From Desmodus rotundus (taxonomy: Eukaryota > Chordata > Mammalia > Chiroptera > Phyllostomidae): a stretch of 64,000 bases of DNA. The DNA lies in NCBI RefSeq assembly GCF_022682495.2, contig NC_071397.1, positions 18,486,739-18,550,738 of the forward strand. Direction: 5' to 3'. Each line of letters opens with the position of its first letter. The first letter of the stretch is position 1. Positions 24,137 through 36,535 of this stretch are shown here, in pieces. The position numbers were made by a program, and so were the translations under genes. The notes below the pieces were generated by a model. The model was not told where the DNA came from and made no database searches. It saw nothing but the letters and a program-made list of their open reading frames with translations.

Positions 24137-26867
24137 AGTCTTCTCCAAAGTCGGATCTGGTACAAACACGTGGCAGGAGCATCTGCAAAATTACCAGGGT
24201 AAAAGGACTATCGAGTGTGCCCTCTGATAACGCACCAGTAGGCATTTGCTCTTTGACATGACTTTAGCCTAAGTTAAGGTAATCAGTTTCATAGTGAGGT
24301 TTTTCTCTTGTATATGGAGAGAAGAATTGAAGCTCCTTGAAAAGACATCATTGAAGGAGGTGAGTGCAGATCTCAGACACTCTGGTCACAGTGGCCCCCA
24401 TGAGACTGGGCAAACGCCACAAATGCTTTGTGGGTGACTGCTGGTCTGTGGCAGGCCGTTCTGCCTTTAGAGTAAATAAAAGTAAGAACAATGTAGTCTC
24501 CATAAAGTACCTTATGTTTATTCCATTTTTGAGATTACTCTCTCAATTGTTTGGTTTAAATTTTTTTATATTTATGAAATCATAATGAATCCTTAAAAAG
24601 CAATTACTGATCCATGAAGTCTAAAAGTATGAAAAACCACTCTTTCTGACATTTCAGTCTGTTTTCAGATATCCTTAGTAAGGTATTGAGGATTCTTTTT
24701 GTCATTAGCAAACTGTAGCTTCGTAGCTACAGTTTTATATAAACAGTGCTATATCTCATTTTCTTTTGCTTCTTTCAGAACCCTAATTTTCTCATCTAGA
24801 AAACATATCAGCTTTTCCTATATACAGATACTTAATTAATTTTTTCCTATTTTGTCATTTTTTTCATGTGTAAGTAGGCGCAGTTACTTTTCATACTAAG
24901 AAATTGGATTCAAAACTTAACAAAGGTTTTGAGCACATATCATGAGCACAGGCCTTGGGACTTTTACACGCATTGTGTCATTTTTATATAATCGCAGCCT
25001 TGCTTTATTTTCCCCAGCAATCTGATATTTCTTTTCGCTCATGGAATTGGATATGGTGTAGGTGATAACTGAGAAATTGTAATACAGTAGATGTTCATAA
25101 TGTCATTTTGGAGGGGGTTTGATTAAGGAAACCTGATTAAAGTTAAGATGGGTATTTTATTAGTGCTCACCTCAAAGAGAATCTCCAAAAGACCACAGTC
25201 CTATCATATAAGTTGATAGACATAGAATTACTACTGGGAAATTTATCTCTGGTTGAAGTAGAAGGTACATTATAAAAACCCTATAAAATCAATTTAAATA
25301 ATTTCTTCACATTGATGTTTTTTGGATCTATTAACAATAAATTCTCACTAATAGACGATGTGAACACATTTGTGTAAGATATTTGGAAACTGGTGTTTCT
25401 AATAATTTTACATCATGTATTGTACAAAGTTTAAATGGTTTAAGTTTCAGTTTCATCTTAGTTTCCTGGGTAATTTGTTAGAGAAAGTGGTAAAGTGTGA
25501 TGACATTTTATGAACTTTGAATCATTCTTCTCTGAAAGTCATGCTGGGAGCTGCCATTTAAAGACAAACAAAAACAAACTAGCGCATGAGAAATAAATAG
25601 ATCGAATTTAAAATGGGCGAATGTTATTGAAGTGCGTTAATGGCCAAGACTGATCTGAAAGCCAGAGCTCACCTGTCTTTCAAAATGAAAAGTTCTTTGG
25701 CATGGTGCAAATAAAGGCGATCGTGACTGTCAGGTTTAAAGGTCGAAAGAAATAGTATTGATGATGAAAGAAAATTAGGAATTTTTTTCCGGTATGGTGC
25801 TGAACTGTGGATCTGGTTTCAAACGAGTTGGGGGTGCTAGCCCCATATGCATGCTGTTGGTTTACTCAGTAACCTGCACAACCGAAATATAAAAATTAAA
25901 ACCCCTTCATTTTAACGTTGCCCTTAAGTCACCCAACTCCTTTTGATTGTGTAGTCTGTGAAATGAAGCTAAAAAAATTGAGGTCATGTGATATATACAG
26001 CTAACATCAGCTATGGTTGTCTCTTTGCGTGTGTTCTGTTTTGGTGAGTTCAACGTTGACCGGCGCAGTGATGCTAAGATGTCGACCACCTTTAGCCCAA
26101 GACCAAATAGTGACTGCGGAGTTCCCCACTTTTGGATAGGACGGGTTTTTAAAAATAGGCAAGTGCCTGCTCAGCAGGCAGTGACTAGGACAACGCAAAT
26201 ACAATCCATTTGGCCTGCTCTTGTGCATATTACTATTTACTACACATAAAACCAAACACACACATTTGTTTATATATTTGACATAAAGTGGCTCTGCACG
26301 TGAGGCGATTCTTCGTATTTCTGACAGGGACAACACGAGGTGTCTTTTTGGCTGACTTGAGTATGTAAATCTTTAGGGATATAGAGGAAATAATCAAGTC
26401 TTCTCATAAATTATTAATTTAGCTAACCACACATATTGGATATCACATATATAAGATAAGATTAACCTAGGCAGATTTGTTTTTTATACTCTTGATTTGT
26501 TTTTGCAATTTTAATCAAGTTCTTGACAAGTTAGGTGTTACTGGAGATCATTTCAGGCTAATGCATTTCCCTCAAAAAAAATGCTGCTGTAAATAAACTT
26601 GGTGAGTTAGTTTTAGTGGCCGAGGGCACCACTACGCTATGGCATTTTCCCAGCCAGTTTTAGGGGTGATGCAGAGAAATCTGAGAGAGCGTGGTTACAG
26701 ACATTGAGGAAAAATAAAATCGTTTCATGTCTGTACTCTACTGAGAGCAGTCTGTTCAATGAACTATAAAGTCAGCATTTGTTTATGCATAAAAATGTTT
26801 GGGAGGATATAAGCCAAGCTATGTCCAAGTTAAGACTGGTTCCCCTGGGGAGTGGATTAGTGGTAAT

Positions 26868-26900
<33 letters not shown>

Positions 26901-27204
26901 ACTCTTTAGTTTTATAGTTCTGTATTGTTGGACTGTAGTACATGGGTGAATATTACTTCTCTACTACTAATATTATATAATCTTTTAAAATTAAAATTTC
27001 CATCAATCCTTCTAGATCCAGGTTACCACATTTTATCTGTGTCCATATTCTTACCCAGAAATATTTCTCCTCACTCAAGTCTCCCAGTGGTTTTTGTTCT
27101 GTCTCTCCTCTACATACTGTAACTTTCTAATGTGTGCATCTCTTCTTTGCTAAGTAGATAACTTTAATTTTTGCCTGAGAACCCTGCTGCAAAGCAAAAA
27201 GCTG
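24137..27204. other. Unassigned sequence with MIR trace and (TG)n
   Basis: A weak MIR-like piece lies at 24930-25035 (GGGACTTTTACACGCATTGTG, then TTTATTTTCCCCAG). A (TG)n of about 28 bp lies at 26873-26900. No gene or other repeat is recognised. The 109-codon minus frame at 26007-26336 is unrecognised. Confidence 0.45.
26873..26900. repeat. (TG)n microsatellite
   Basis: About 14 uninterrupted TG units. Confidence 0.95.
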
Positions 27205-28345
27205 TAGAAAAAAAATATTTGGTAATTATTTTTCTTATTTTTAATTATATTTCAAAGTTAGCATACAGTACAATTGACTTTTTAATGTACAATTCTATAA
27301 ATTTTAACACATGTATGCATACGAACGAAATTTCAAAATTGCCCTTTGTGGTTACAGCTTCTCTCTTCTTCTAACGCCAGGAAGCCACTGATCTATTCTC
27401 TAAAGCTACAGTTATGTCTCTTTGAGAATGTCGTATCAATGGGATCATACATTATACAACCTTTTGAGACTGGCTCCTTTCATTCAGCATAAGTAGATCA
27501 ATACTTTGCTCCTTTGTTGTTGAGTAAGATTCCGTTGTATAGGTGTTTCACGGTTTGTGAACCATTCACTCACTGAAGGATGTTTGGGCTGTTTCCAGTT
27601 TGAGACTCTCATGAATAGAGCTATTATAAACCTTGGTGTACAGGTTGTGTGGGTGTGGATGTGACCGTAAGCTTTCATTTCTCTAGGGCAAATAACAAGG
27701 ATGGACTTTTTGGGTCATAGAAGGGTATATTTACTTTTATAAGAAACTGCCAAACCGTTTTCTCACCATTTTGCATTCCTACCAGCAATCTGGGACATTT
27801 CCAGTTGGTCTGTATCTTTACCTACACTTGGGTATTTTCAGCATTTTTTCATTATAGTCATTCTTTTTTAAAAGTATAACTGCAGTTGGTATATAATATA
27901 TTAGTTATATTCGTTTCAGGTATGCAATATAGCAATTTGATGTTTTTATACCTCACAGTGTGATCACCCACTAATTCTGGTAACCATTTGTCACCATGCT
28001 AACTTATCACAATGTTATTAACTGCTTATAGTCCCCTTCACTGTTTTCACCCAGTCCCTGTCATCTTCCCTTCTGGCTCCCATCCCTTTGGTTTCTGTTT
28101 TTGTCAGTCTGTTTTTGTTGTTTTGTCTTTCCTTTTTTTCTTTTTGATTCCACACGTATGTGACACCACACAATATTTGTCTTTCTCCGTCTGCACCACA
28201 GCCATTCTAATAGCTGTGTGCGGGCCTCTCATCGTGGTTCTACTTGCATCCCTACTAGCTAATGATTTCGAACACCTTTTCATGTGCAGATTTGCTATTT
28301 ATGTGCCATTGGTTAAGTATGTATTCAAGTGCTTTTGATATAGCC
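27205..28345 (-). mobile_element. Old L1 3' region, split by a younger L1
   Basis: Plus-strand blocks such as TTTTGAGACTGGCTCCTTTC, TTGAGTAAGATTCCGTTGTAT and GGGCTGTTTCCAGTTTGAGA are the reverse complement of old L1 3' sequence. It runs to 27864, is interrupted by the inner L1, and resumes at 28200 with AGCCATTCTAATAGCTGTGTG and GAACACCTTTTCATGTGCAG in the order expected of one continuous element. No open frame survives. Confidence 0.75.
27865..28199 (-). mobile_element. L1 3' fragment inserted into an older L1
   Basis: It starts with a T-rich run (reverse of the A tail), then AATTTGATGTTTTTATACCTC, a TGTGATCACCCACTAATTC block and the C-rich CTCCCATCCCTTTGG block, the reverse complement of an L1 3' UTR. 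A 9-bp imperfect repeat, AG(T/C)CATTCT, lies at 27856-27864 and 28200-28208. The host L1 sequence is continuous across these points, which supports insertion over chance adjacency. Confidence 0.68.
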
Positions 28346-28371
28346 CAAGCATGTGGCCATTCATTAGTTTA

Positions 28372-28580
28372 AACCAGTGTTTTTCAACAGGCCCACTGCT
28401 GGTCATTTGGGTGGTGCAGTTCCTGGTTTTCTAGGCTGTTGTATTCATTGTAGTTCATTTAGATCCCCTGGTTGTGGGGCACAGAATGCTGGAAGCATCT
28501 GCCATTATGATGACCACAACACACTCTCATACATTTCTAAAACTCACTAGGAGGATGATACCACTTAGTGAAAGCCACTA
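28372..28580. mobile_element. MER5-like hAT relic
   Basis: The CCAGTGTTTTTCAACAGG start and the internal GGTTGTGGGGCACAGAATGCTGG resemble a small MER5-class (hAT-Charlie) non-autonomous element. The match is from memory and the terminal repeats are weak. Confidence 0.4.
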
Positions 28581-28611
28581 GCTTAGCAATTCGGATTTTT
28601 CCCTGTTGCTG

Positions 28612-29012
28612 GAATAAGGTTGGTTTCCCAGAGTTCACATAGGGATTGCAGGGGAAGAGTGGCTAACTTAACAATATCAGTGTTCTTCTAGGGAAAGTAT
28701 AATTCAGTCCAGGTCTGAAAGCCCAAGAAAGGCGCTGAAAGGCGCTCCTATGTCCAAGGGCAGGGGAAGATGGACATCTAAACTCAAGGAGAGAGAATTC
28801 ACCCTTTGCCTTTTTGTCCTATTGGGGCATTCAAAGGATTGGAAGATGGCAGCCAACATTGGTCAAGGCCAGATCTTCTTTCCTCAGTCATTAGATTCAA
28901 ATGCTAATCTCTTCCAGAAACACCCTCATAAGACACAGCCAGAAATAATGTTATACTGGCAAACTGGGCATCCCTTCACCCAGTTAAATGGACACATAAA
29001 ATTAACCATCAC
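28612..29012 (-). mobile_element. Ancient LTR-like repeat, inverted
   Basis: Plus-strand blocks GATTCAAATGCTAATCTCTTCC, AGAAACACCCTCATAAGACACA, AGCCAGAAATAATGTTATA and the end TAAAATTAACCATCACA match in order a widespread mammalian repeat whose forward form begins TGTGATGGTTAATTTTATGTG, as I remember it. The TG...CA style of the ends suggests an LTR. The subfamily is not assigned, and no internal retroviral region is present. Confidence 0.6.
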
Positions 29013-30608
29013 AGACATCTTCATGCTCATCCTTGTCATCCCTTAGTAGTGGATTTTTAGCTGGCTTCAGAGGCAGGGAAGGGACCATGAGTAGGAAAGG
29101 AGACACAAGGAGATGCAAGGGGCCATCTAGAAAGACGCAGAACTGGTTACATGTATTCAGTACAAGCTACGGGCAAAGTCTCAAGGCATTTGGAGATTTT
29201 CTCACAGTGTGCCCTGCTTCCGGCCTGCATAGCCCCTTATCACCCCCCCCCAAACATTTAGATCCAGAGGCGCTTCCTTTGAGGGAGCCCTGAGTCAGGA
29301 GAGGGGAAGGAGTAACCCAAAGCGCTTTGTCTAGCTGGTGCTCTATCCTCCACGTTAGACATTTTTAGAAAATGTCTTACTTTTATCTTTAAAGAGGAAT
29401 GTAAATTTTGTATTTTACTGCATGGTGTGTTTGTGTTTGTTTTGAAGTGATGTTTTAAATTAATAATACTTTTTAGCTATCTCCCTTGCAGTTAAAGTGT
29501 AATGAACAGAAAAGATCAATGTTGAAAAATCGAGTTGAGTTGAGAGAAGCTCAGCACAGCATGCCAGCTTCAGCAGCTATGTAGTTTCTTCTCTTGATGT
29601 TTGGGTTTATTACAGACGTTTTTATTTTTGCCCAAACACAGCCGTCTCTAAGGAAAGCTGATCTACCCACAGCCCCATGACTTAATATTTAGTGCTGAGT
29701 AGCGTATCCACCCACCTCCATGTAAAACTAACTGAGCCAGGGACCCAGCCAACTCAGAGCCAGCACAGAGGATGGTATCGGTCACAGAGACAGGCTGGGC
29801 TCTGTCTTAGAATTTGGGGCTGGGATGCCAGTAGGTGATAAGTTACCATGTAAAAGAAGTAGGGGAGTTACATGGGAGAGCCAAACTGAGTAAGTAGCAG
29901 AGTCCACAGTTTTGCCTATCTTGTTGTGGCAATAGTGTGCAGAATGAATGAGAATGAAGAGAAACTGGAATTGGGGAGCAAGACAGAGCCTCACTTAATT
30001 GAAAATTGTGAGGTAAAGGTAGATGGGAATGGGGTATTGGCCATGAAACCAAGGAGATTCAGATTTATGGGAAGTGATGTGTTTTGCTACTTTATCTCAA
30101 AGTTTCTGAAGAGGTAATGACTAACTGCTTCTTTCTTCTTTTGCAAGTGGATAAAAGCCAAAATTCTTAGAATTAAAAAAAAAACCACTTACATTATTAT
30201 TCTGTTGCTAATGCAGACTCAGTGATACACAGCAAAGAGTAAATAGTCTGGTCATTTTAAATATTTAGTTTTTAAGTTTGACATATGCCAATTACCTTGA
30301 TCTGTGGTTCCTGGTTCAAGAATTGAAAGCCACAGTCAATTTAAAAAGCTGCCACAATTCTTTAGAAGTGAATGAAAACAGAATGCCAAGCAGCTGTTCT
30401 CCACTGCCTGGAGTCCTGCCCCCACGCCCGTCCATAAATGGGGTGTGTGCCGTTGGTGTGAGGGTGAACTGTGCTCTTTCCCCCTATAAGTCTGATTGCT
30501 CTAGCCCAAATCAGACACAGTGTGCCCCAGGATCTCTCATTCCTGTTCAAATCCTGTTTTAAAAACCTCAGTTTTTTCTTTCTCTGAAAAATTGCAATGT
30601 TTGGGAGG
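29013..30608. other. Unassigned sequence
   Basis: No gene, exon or confident repeat in about 1.6 kb. Base composition is mixed and a short poly-C run is seen at 29243-29250. Confidence 0.45.
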
Positions 30609-31176
30609 TATTGGGTTGGCCAAAGAATCTATTTATTTTTTTTCCATAAAATAAAAGACACATTTTTCATTTTCACCAATAACTTTATTGATTTGGATAG
30701 TTTGAGTATGTTGGTTATCTCCCACATGGTATAATGTTGATCATTCTCAATTAATGTCTCCATTTGACCACTATCAACTTCAACTGGTCTACCTGACCAT
30801 GGAGCATCATCCAGTGAGACATCTCCACCACAAGACTTTGCAAACCACTTTCTCCATGTTTATTCGGTGATAGCACCTTCTCCATACACCACACAAATCT
30901 TTTTTTGTGTTTCAGTTGTGTTTTTACTTTTCTTGAAATAATAAAGCATAATATGCCAAAAACATTGCATGTTTTCTTTCATCTTCAATATTAAAATGGC
31001 TACACAAAAATTCATCAATTTTGGTAAGTTATTTTTAAATCCACGTTGCTAGGACAGCTAACAAACACAATGCAATCCAATCTAACAAGATTGTTTTGAA
31101 TGGAGTTAAAGACAACTAAGCACCACTAGAGCCAACTTACGGAAAAAGCTAAATGAACTTTCTGGCCAACCCAATA
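30609..31176 (-). mobile_element. Mariner element with intact ends, internally deleted (copy 1)
   Basis: It begins TA-TTGGGTTGGCCAAAGAATC and ends TTCTGGCCAACCCAA-TA, so both terminal repeats and the TA duplication survive. At 568 bp it is less than half the usual 1.3 kb of a mariner. On the minus strand it carries the 5' UTR and the helix-turn-helix (DNA-binding) half of the transposase. That half then joins directly to the 3' end (KLLVKMKNVSFILW), so the catalytic DD(D) domain is missing. Coding begins near 31010 and has an in-frame stop near 30870. It could only have moved with a transposase supplied elsewhere. Confidence 0.9.
30660..31012 (-). pseudogene. Mariner transposase, amino half
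   Basis: Minus-strand translation includes the segment YYALLFQEK near 30945, then TQKKICVVYGEGA, WRKWFAKSCGGDVSLDDAPW and GRPVEVDSGQMETLIENDQH. These follow the paired helix-turn-helix arrangement of mariner transposases that binds the terminal repeats. One stop interrupts the frame before WRKW. The catalytic domain is absent through the deletion, not through decay. A related deletion junction is present in the 42.3 kb copy. Confidence 0.82.
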
Positions 31177-33574
31177 TTTCAAGCAAATAGGTCCATGCTC
31201 ATTATTGTTCACATATTTAGGTCAAACCCATGGCTGCCTTGGCCTATTTTTAGGTGTTTGAAAGCAATCTTTTCTATTGGTGGCAGGCTTTTTTTCAACA
31301 TAACATTACTTCAAAAGAAGACCTTAAGTTTCATCTGAAACCATTAATTAATTTGTCCTTCCATTATGAAGCCTCTAAGGGGTACTTCTCAGTGAAATTA
31401 ATGCCACATGTATTAGAAAGAAAGAGCAAGAACCGACCAGCAGACAGGACTCAGCGAACTAAGCATTCCTATTTACAAAGTTCCTTTAAAGGTTTCCCTA
31501 GCACTGCTCAGGTACATCAGCTTTCCTCCAATCTAGAGTAGGCAAGAATAGAATACAATTTAACATTAATAAATTTCCTTGTATAATGGGAAATGATGGG
31601 GGGGATTATACACAATATTCGACATGTAGAAAAGTCTAGATTTTTATTTTAAAATGTTGTATTTATTTGAAACAGAGCTATTTTAAACTTGGCTTCAAAT
31701 TGTTCATCATACTTCCCTGATTAGAGATTCACGCAACATGGTGGCCCAGTGCGCATGACCAAATTCTGAGAGCTGTATCCTTCTCATGGAATATGTTAGT
31801 GGCACAAAAATAAATGTGATTTTCCTGTGAGTCATCATAACCTGTTTTATTATGCAGGTAGATTTCCTGTGGATGTTGAGAGAACAACAGCATAGTTGGC
31901 AGAGACCTCTAAGTTTGCATTTCTTCAAGGTCGTATGCATTTAGTGGCAGGTTCTCTCTAGGCAAGTTTATTAAATGCGGAAGCTGATTATTTTTATCCT
32001 TACTCCCTTTTTTGACTACTTGTTATTGGTGGCTATATATTTTTTCTTTCTAGTATCTTCAGAAACTCCTGTCTTCTTTTTCTCAAGACTCTATCAATAT
32101 ATGCTTTCCACACATGTTCAATAACCTAATTTATTTTAACTTTATGTGTTGACTAATAAAAAGCTATGCTTAAGGCACAGGCATTACTTCACTCGGGACA
32201 TTTTTATAATGACGAGAAAACTCCTTTTTTCTTTCCCATAATTTATTTTTAATTTTATTTATTTTTTATTTTAGAGTCTAGAAACTACAGTCAAGCAAAA
32301 ATTAAAAAAACTCTCATGATTCCAGTCCTCCAAGACTGCCCCTGCTAATTTTGAATGTATTCTTAATATAACAAAGTGGAACCATTCTGTGTGCCTTTTC
32401 TCTTCATTTTTGATGTTTTTAAATATCTTTAAACAGGCCGATATGCCATATTTAATATTTCCATGGTTTTGTATAATATGATTGTACCTTAAGTTATTTA
32501 AATAATCCACTATTATTTGACATTAAGATTGCTTCCATTATTTTGCTATTGCAAGTTGTAAGAATTAACGTTCTTTAGCTTATTTCTTCAAATATAATGA
32601 TGATTGCAGGGGAAGAACCTTAGATATGATGCCTCGGTGGTAATGAGCCAGGGACAGAGAAATTTCTTGCCCCTTGAAGTCACACCTGTGCCATCATTTC
32701 CTCTGCCTGGTGCTCAGAATAACCTTGTTTGTCAGCCCTTGAAAACTAACTAAAATTGACCTAGTTTGGCATTCACTGAGGGAGGAAAGTACTAGAAAAT
32801 AGTTGAAAGTTTGTTATCTGACCTATATTCAACCCCAATACTATGCTGTTTGGAAATACTGAAATATACTGAGTTTACAGCATTTGGAATTAGATACAGA
32901 ACCTCCTAAAGCTACTCATTGCTGAAATACTCATGATTCTGGAGTGGTTTCTCTGGAACTGTTAAGTCTTGCTCAGTGTCAAAGCTACATGGCAGGTAGA
33001 ACAGAGACTTCTCTTGACACATGTGAAGAACTGGAAAAAAGAAATGGTCAGTGAATGGGAAGGAGATGGGCATTAACAGAGGCAACATTTGCAGGGTTTG
33101 ACAGGCCACTGGTTGGTAAGAGAGAGGGAGTTAGAGGGTGAATGATATGAGCCTGGGAGCAGGAGGGTGGTTTTGCCCACTTGTCGAGGACAAATGAACG
33201 GTGTGGACATGGGGCAAATTCCCTGGCTGACGCTTACTCTGAGTTTCTGCCAGTTTAACCATGTGATGATATCCCAGCAGGGCGCTGGAAAAGCAAAACC
33301 GGGGTTAGGGCTATAAGTGAATACAATAACTAGTTTTAACCAATAGAAGGAATAAGTGTCCCTCTAGAGAAAGAATGCTGCATTTGAAGGTTGATGTGAA
33401 AAGTATGATGGCAGAGTTAGCAGGGAAGATTGTAGCAGAATGCAAGGTTGGGAGGAGCCCGGGAAGGGTGCAGCTTTGGTGACAGATGAGGATGAAACCT
33501 GCTGACCCATGACTGTGTCACTGTGGAACTTCAACTAATTCAGTTTACAATGAATGTGGGTGTAGAAGCTAGAG
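31177..33574. other. Unassigned, with a possible L1M relic
   Basis: At 32390-32580 the order of TTTCTCTTCATTTTTGATG, an AAATAATCCACTATTATTTGAC block and AAGATTGCTTCCATTATTTTGC is reminiscent of inverted, very old L1M 3' sequence (weak). The rest holds no gene or recognised repeat. Confidence 0.4.
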
Positions 33575-33604
33575 AACAACAACAACAACAACAACAACAA
33601 CAAT
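33575..33604. repeat. (AAC)n microsatellite
   Basis: About ten AAC units. Confidence 0.95.
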
Positions 33605-33639
33605 AGAAAAACAATATTAACAAAAAGAATAAAATGTAG

Positions 33640-33860
33640 CGTGTGTTAAGAGTTTACGGCATGACAACTACTATGCTAAGCAAGTCAATTGCATTAGATC
33701 ACTTAGTCCTCTTAGCAATATCTGTGATGTAGAAGTTTTTATTACCTTCCACTTTATAGAGGGAAACCAAAGTCTACAGGGGTGAAACACTTTCTCCAAG
33801 ATCACACAATGTGTCACATGTTAGACACAAAGTCATGACCGTGCTCTTAACTTCTCTGTT
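33640..33860 (+). mobile_element. MIR SINE
   Basis: Ordered MIR core: TCACTTAGTCCTCTTAGCAAT, CCACTTTATAGAGGGAAACC, TCTCCAAGATCACACAATGTG, then GTCATGACCGTGCTCTTAAC. Nearly full length. Confidence 0.75.
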
Positions 33861-35026
33861 TCAATGAGCTATCCAGCCCTCAGGGGATTAACAGTAAATG
33901 GCTGGTGAGGAAGTGGGCAGTGGGCTGGACTCCTTTTGAAGAAGCTCAGCTCATTGTTGAAGAAAGCCATGAGAGTCCTGGAGGAAGAAGAGAGGTGGAA
34001 AGGTGGAAGAGAGGTACTTGCACAGTTAGACATGGAAAAAGGAGCCCTTCCCAGTGGAGTTCAGGTAAGGTGATGTCTGTCAGCAGGGGGCAGGAGTACA
34101 GTGGATGTAAAAGCCATTTTGCTGGAAAGGTCAGGCTGTACCTTGAGATCAGAGTTCTGGAAAGGTTATCAGTATCTATGTTCCCCTTCGGGGACACAGA
34201 AGAGACTGAGTCGAAGAGTAAGATGCTTAAATCATCAAAGAAGATGGACAATTGTCCTGTAGCCAGAAGATGCTTGATCTGTATCATCTGTCGTGGGCTG
34301 AGAATAGGTCGTCCGTGTGCGGAAAGTGCATTTTGAGAGAACAGGGGTTATTATAAAAATGGGGAATCAGGAAGTGAGGGGTGCCTTGACCTGCTTCCAG
34401 CTTCCCATAGGTGTGTGCTCACGAAGGAAGGTGATGGGAAAGCGTCAGAGCCACTGTCTCCCACCACGCTGTCGGAAAGATGTTTAACAGAAAGGGAGCC
34501 TTGATGAGGGGGAAGGGTTGCAGTTATTGGGGAGGAAGTAAAAGGAAAGATCAAAGCATGAGCTAAATATATTTTTCCCGTCAAGAGAAGAGTGTTTCCA
34601 CCAGGGCGCAGATGAAGGTGGCAGGCTGAGCCTTTGGTGGCATTAGTGTATTTCGATTGTTTGAGGTAGGAGGTTGTGAATAGACTAGAAATACTTGTCA
34701 GTGATGGAGGCAGAGCGAGGTGGGGAGGAGCCCCGAATTGGCTCAGTTTTAGACCACATCCCTCTTTCTGCAGTTTCTGAGTTGAACTGAGTTTTTGGTC
34801 TTTGCAAACTGCTCTTCAGCAGCCAGGACCAAGAGTGACTCCCAGAGAAAGTCAGAGACAGTGAGGAAAGGGGATGTGAGTCATGTTTGAAAATGAAATG
34901 CTGATGTTGTCCTGTGTTGTCTGGAGAGTTGTAGATTTTCCTTGAAGGCCTATGGAATAAAATGACAAATTTATTTCAAAAGAATCAGACATAACTTGTT
35001 GAATGTGGATAGACATAGCCTGACAT
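33861..35026. other. Unassigned purine-rich sequence
   Basis: It contains the longest reading frame of the window, 33905-34336 (+, 143 codons; rich in R, K, E and S), with an overlapping 113-codon minus frame. Neither shows a domain I recognise, and the purine-rich composition explains the lack of stops. No start context, splice sites or conserved motif supports a gene. Confidence 0.45.
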
Positions 35027-35195
35027 GGAATCAGGGGTCCCAACCCTGGCTGAGTGAGAATCCCCTGGAGACTTTCAGAAAATGCCTGCAGCCCACCTGC
35101 AGCCCACCAGAGACCAATGGAAGCTGATTTTTGTGGCTAGGGCTCTGGTATAGGTGCTTCTGATGTACCTGTGAAGGCTGGAAGCATCAGCTTTA
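35027..35195 (+). mobile_element. MER5A-like hAT element
   Basis: CAGGGGTCCCAACCCTGGCTG, GAGAATCCCCTGGAGACTTTC and CCAGAGACCAATGGAAGCTGA follow the MER5A order as I remember it. The right terminal repeat is degraded. Confidence 0.62.
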
Positions 35196-36099
35196 TTTAA
35201 AGAGCAGAAAATCTGGAGCATAGCTTAATAAACCTTTTACTGATGTGAACCCACCTACGTGCTCACACTTCTGCTGGGTCAAGGGTCTAGTGTCCTTAAT
35301 AAGTCCTGGCACCCTTTGTTGCTGGTTCCTCGTTAAGCTACGGGAATGTTGACACACCTGCTGGATTAGTGTTGATAATACTGAGTATTTGTTTGACAAT
35401 CAATATTACTCTATGCTTTATCTCCCACAAAGATAAATATTAGGCAAAGGGAAGCAAGTTGGGAACCACCTTACTGACTTGAGATGAGAGGGTAAGGCAT
35501 GAGTGAGATGCAGGCTTAGCATGTAGAGGAAGTTTCCTCTCCAAAAGACCTTCTGTAGTGCTCAGCTGAGTGCCACCATCCACCCTCAACCACAGCTCCA
35601 GGCCTTGTTATTAAAGCACTATTCAAAATTATATAAATTGAGCTCTTATGTCATTTACATTTGCATATAAATAACTTGATGTCAATTAGTTGCAGTTTCA
35701 ATGAAATAATCATTACATAGTTTTGAAAGGTTCTTGTGAGGTAAACTCCAAAGAAAATGAGCTTAATCCCTTTATTCTAGTTATTTAAAATATATATTAC
35801 ATGAAATTTTATTAAAGTTCAACATTGCAAGTATTTAGACTGAAATATTGATGATAGCTTAAGAATTGTCTCGGAATTAAACAAACGAATTTTAGTTCGG
35901 CTATTGGTTTGTGAAGGGTTTGACTAAACGGTGTAGTAGGTGGAAAGAGTTTCTCACGTGGGAGCCCTACTTTCAGACAAACGGAGTGTTCATTCCTTTT
36001 CTTCCTCATTTACCTTCTGAGCAAACATCTGCATCTCAGAGTGCGCTTTAAATTAACTTTCTCCCAGGGAAAGAATTAAGCCTTTTACATGCATAAGTT
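35196..36099. other. Unassigned sequence
   Basis: No gene or recognised repeat. Confidence 0.4.
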
Positions 36100-36535
36100 C
36101 ATACATATACATATGTATTTTTACTTTACAAGAGTAATATGTATTCTCAGCTTAAAGCACAAAAAAGCGAAGGATAAAAAATGAAAACTCTTGTAATATA
36201 TATTTTTTATCTTACCATCTGGCATTTATTGCCTTGGAGTATAGTTTTGCTTTACAAACACACACACACACACACACATACACACGGGTTAGTTCTGTAT
36301 ACAGTGTTTAAGTAACCTGTTTTTCCTCACTTCACAACATATATGGACATCATTGTTCTCATTAAATATTCCTCTATAATGTGAATTTGTCTGGATAGTG
36401 TTGATAGTAGAATTTATTTGACAAATAATCTGCTGCTTGACATGTAGATAGTTTATACCTTTTTGTTTTTTATTTTTGCTAATATAAACAGTGATGGGCT
36501 GAATATTTTTATAGTTCAATTCAAAGTTTTTAATG
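36100..36535 (-). mobile_element. Very old L1M-like relic with internal (CA)n
   Basis: Plus-strand blocks AACCTGTTTTTCCTCACTTC, TATGGACATCATTGTTCTCATT and TTTTTGCTAATATAAACAGTG are similar to inverted 3' sequence of very old L1 elements. A (CA)n run lies at 36256-36285. No frame is preserved. Confidence 0.5.
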
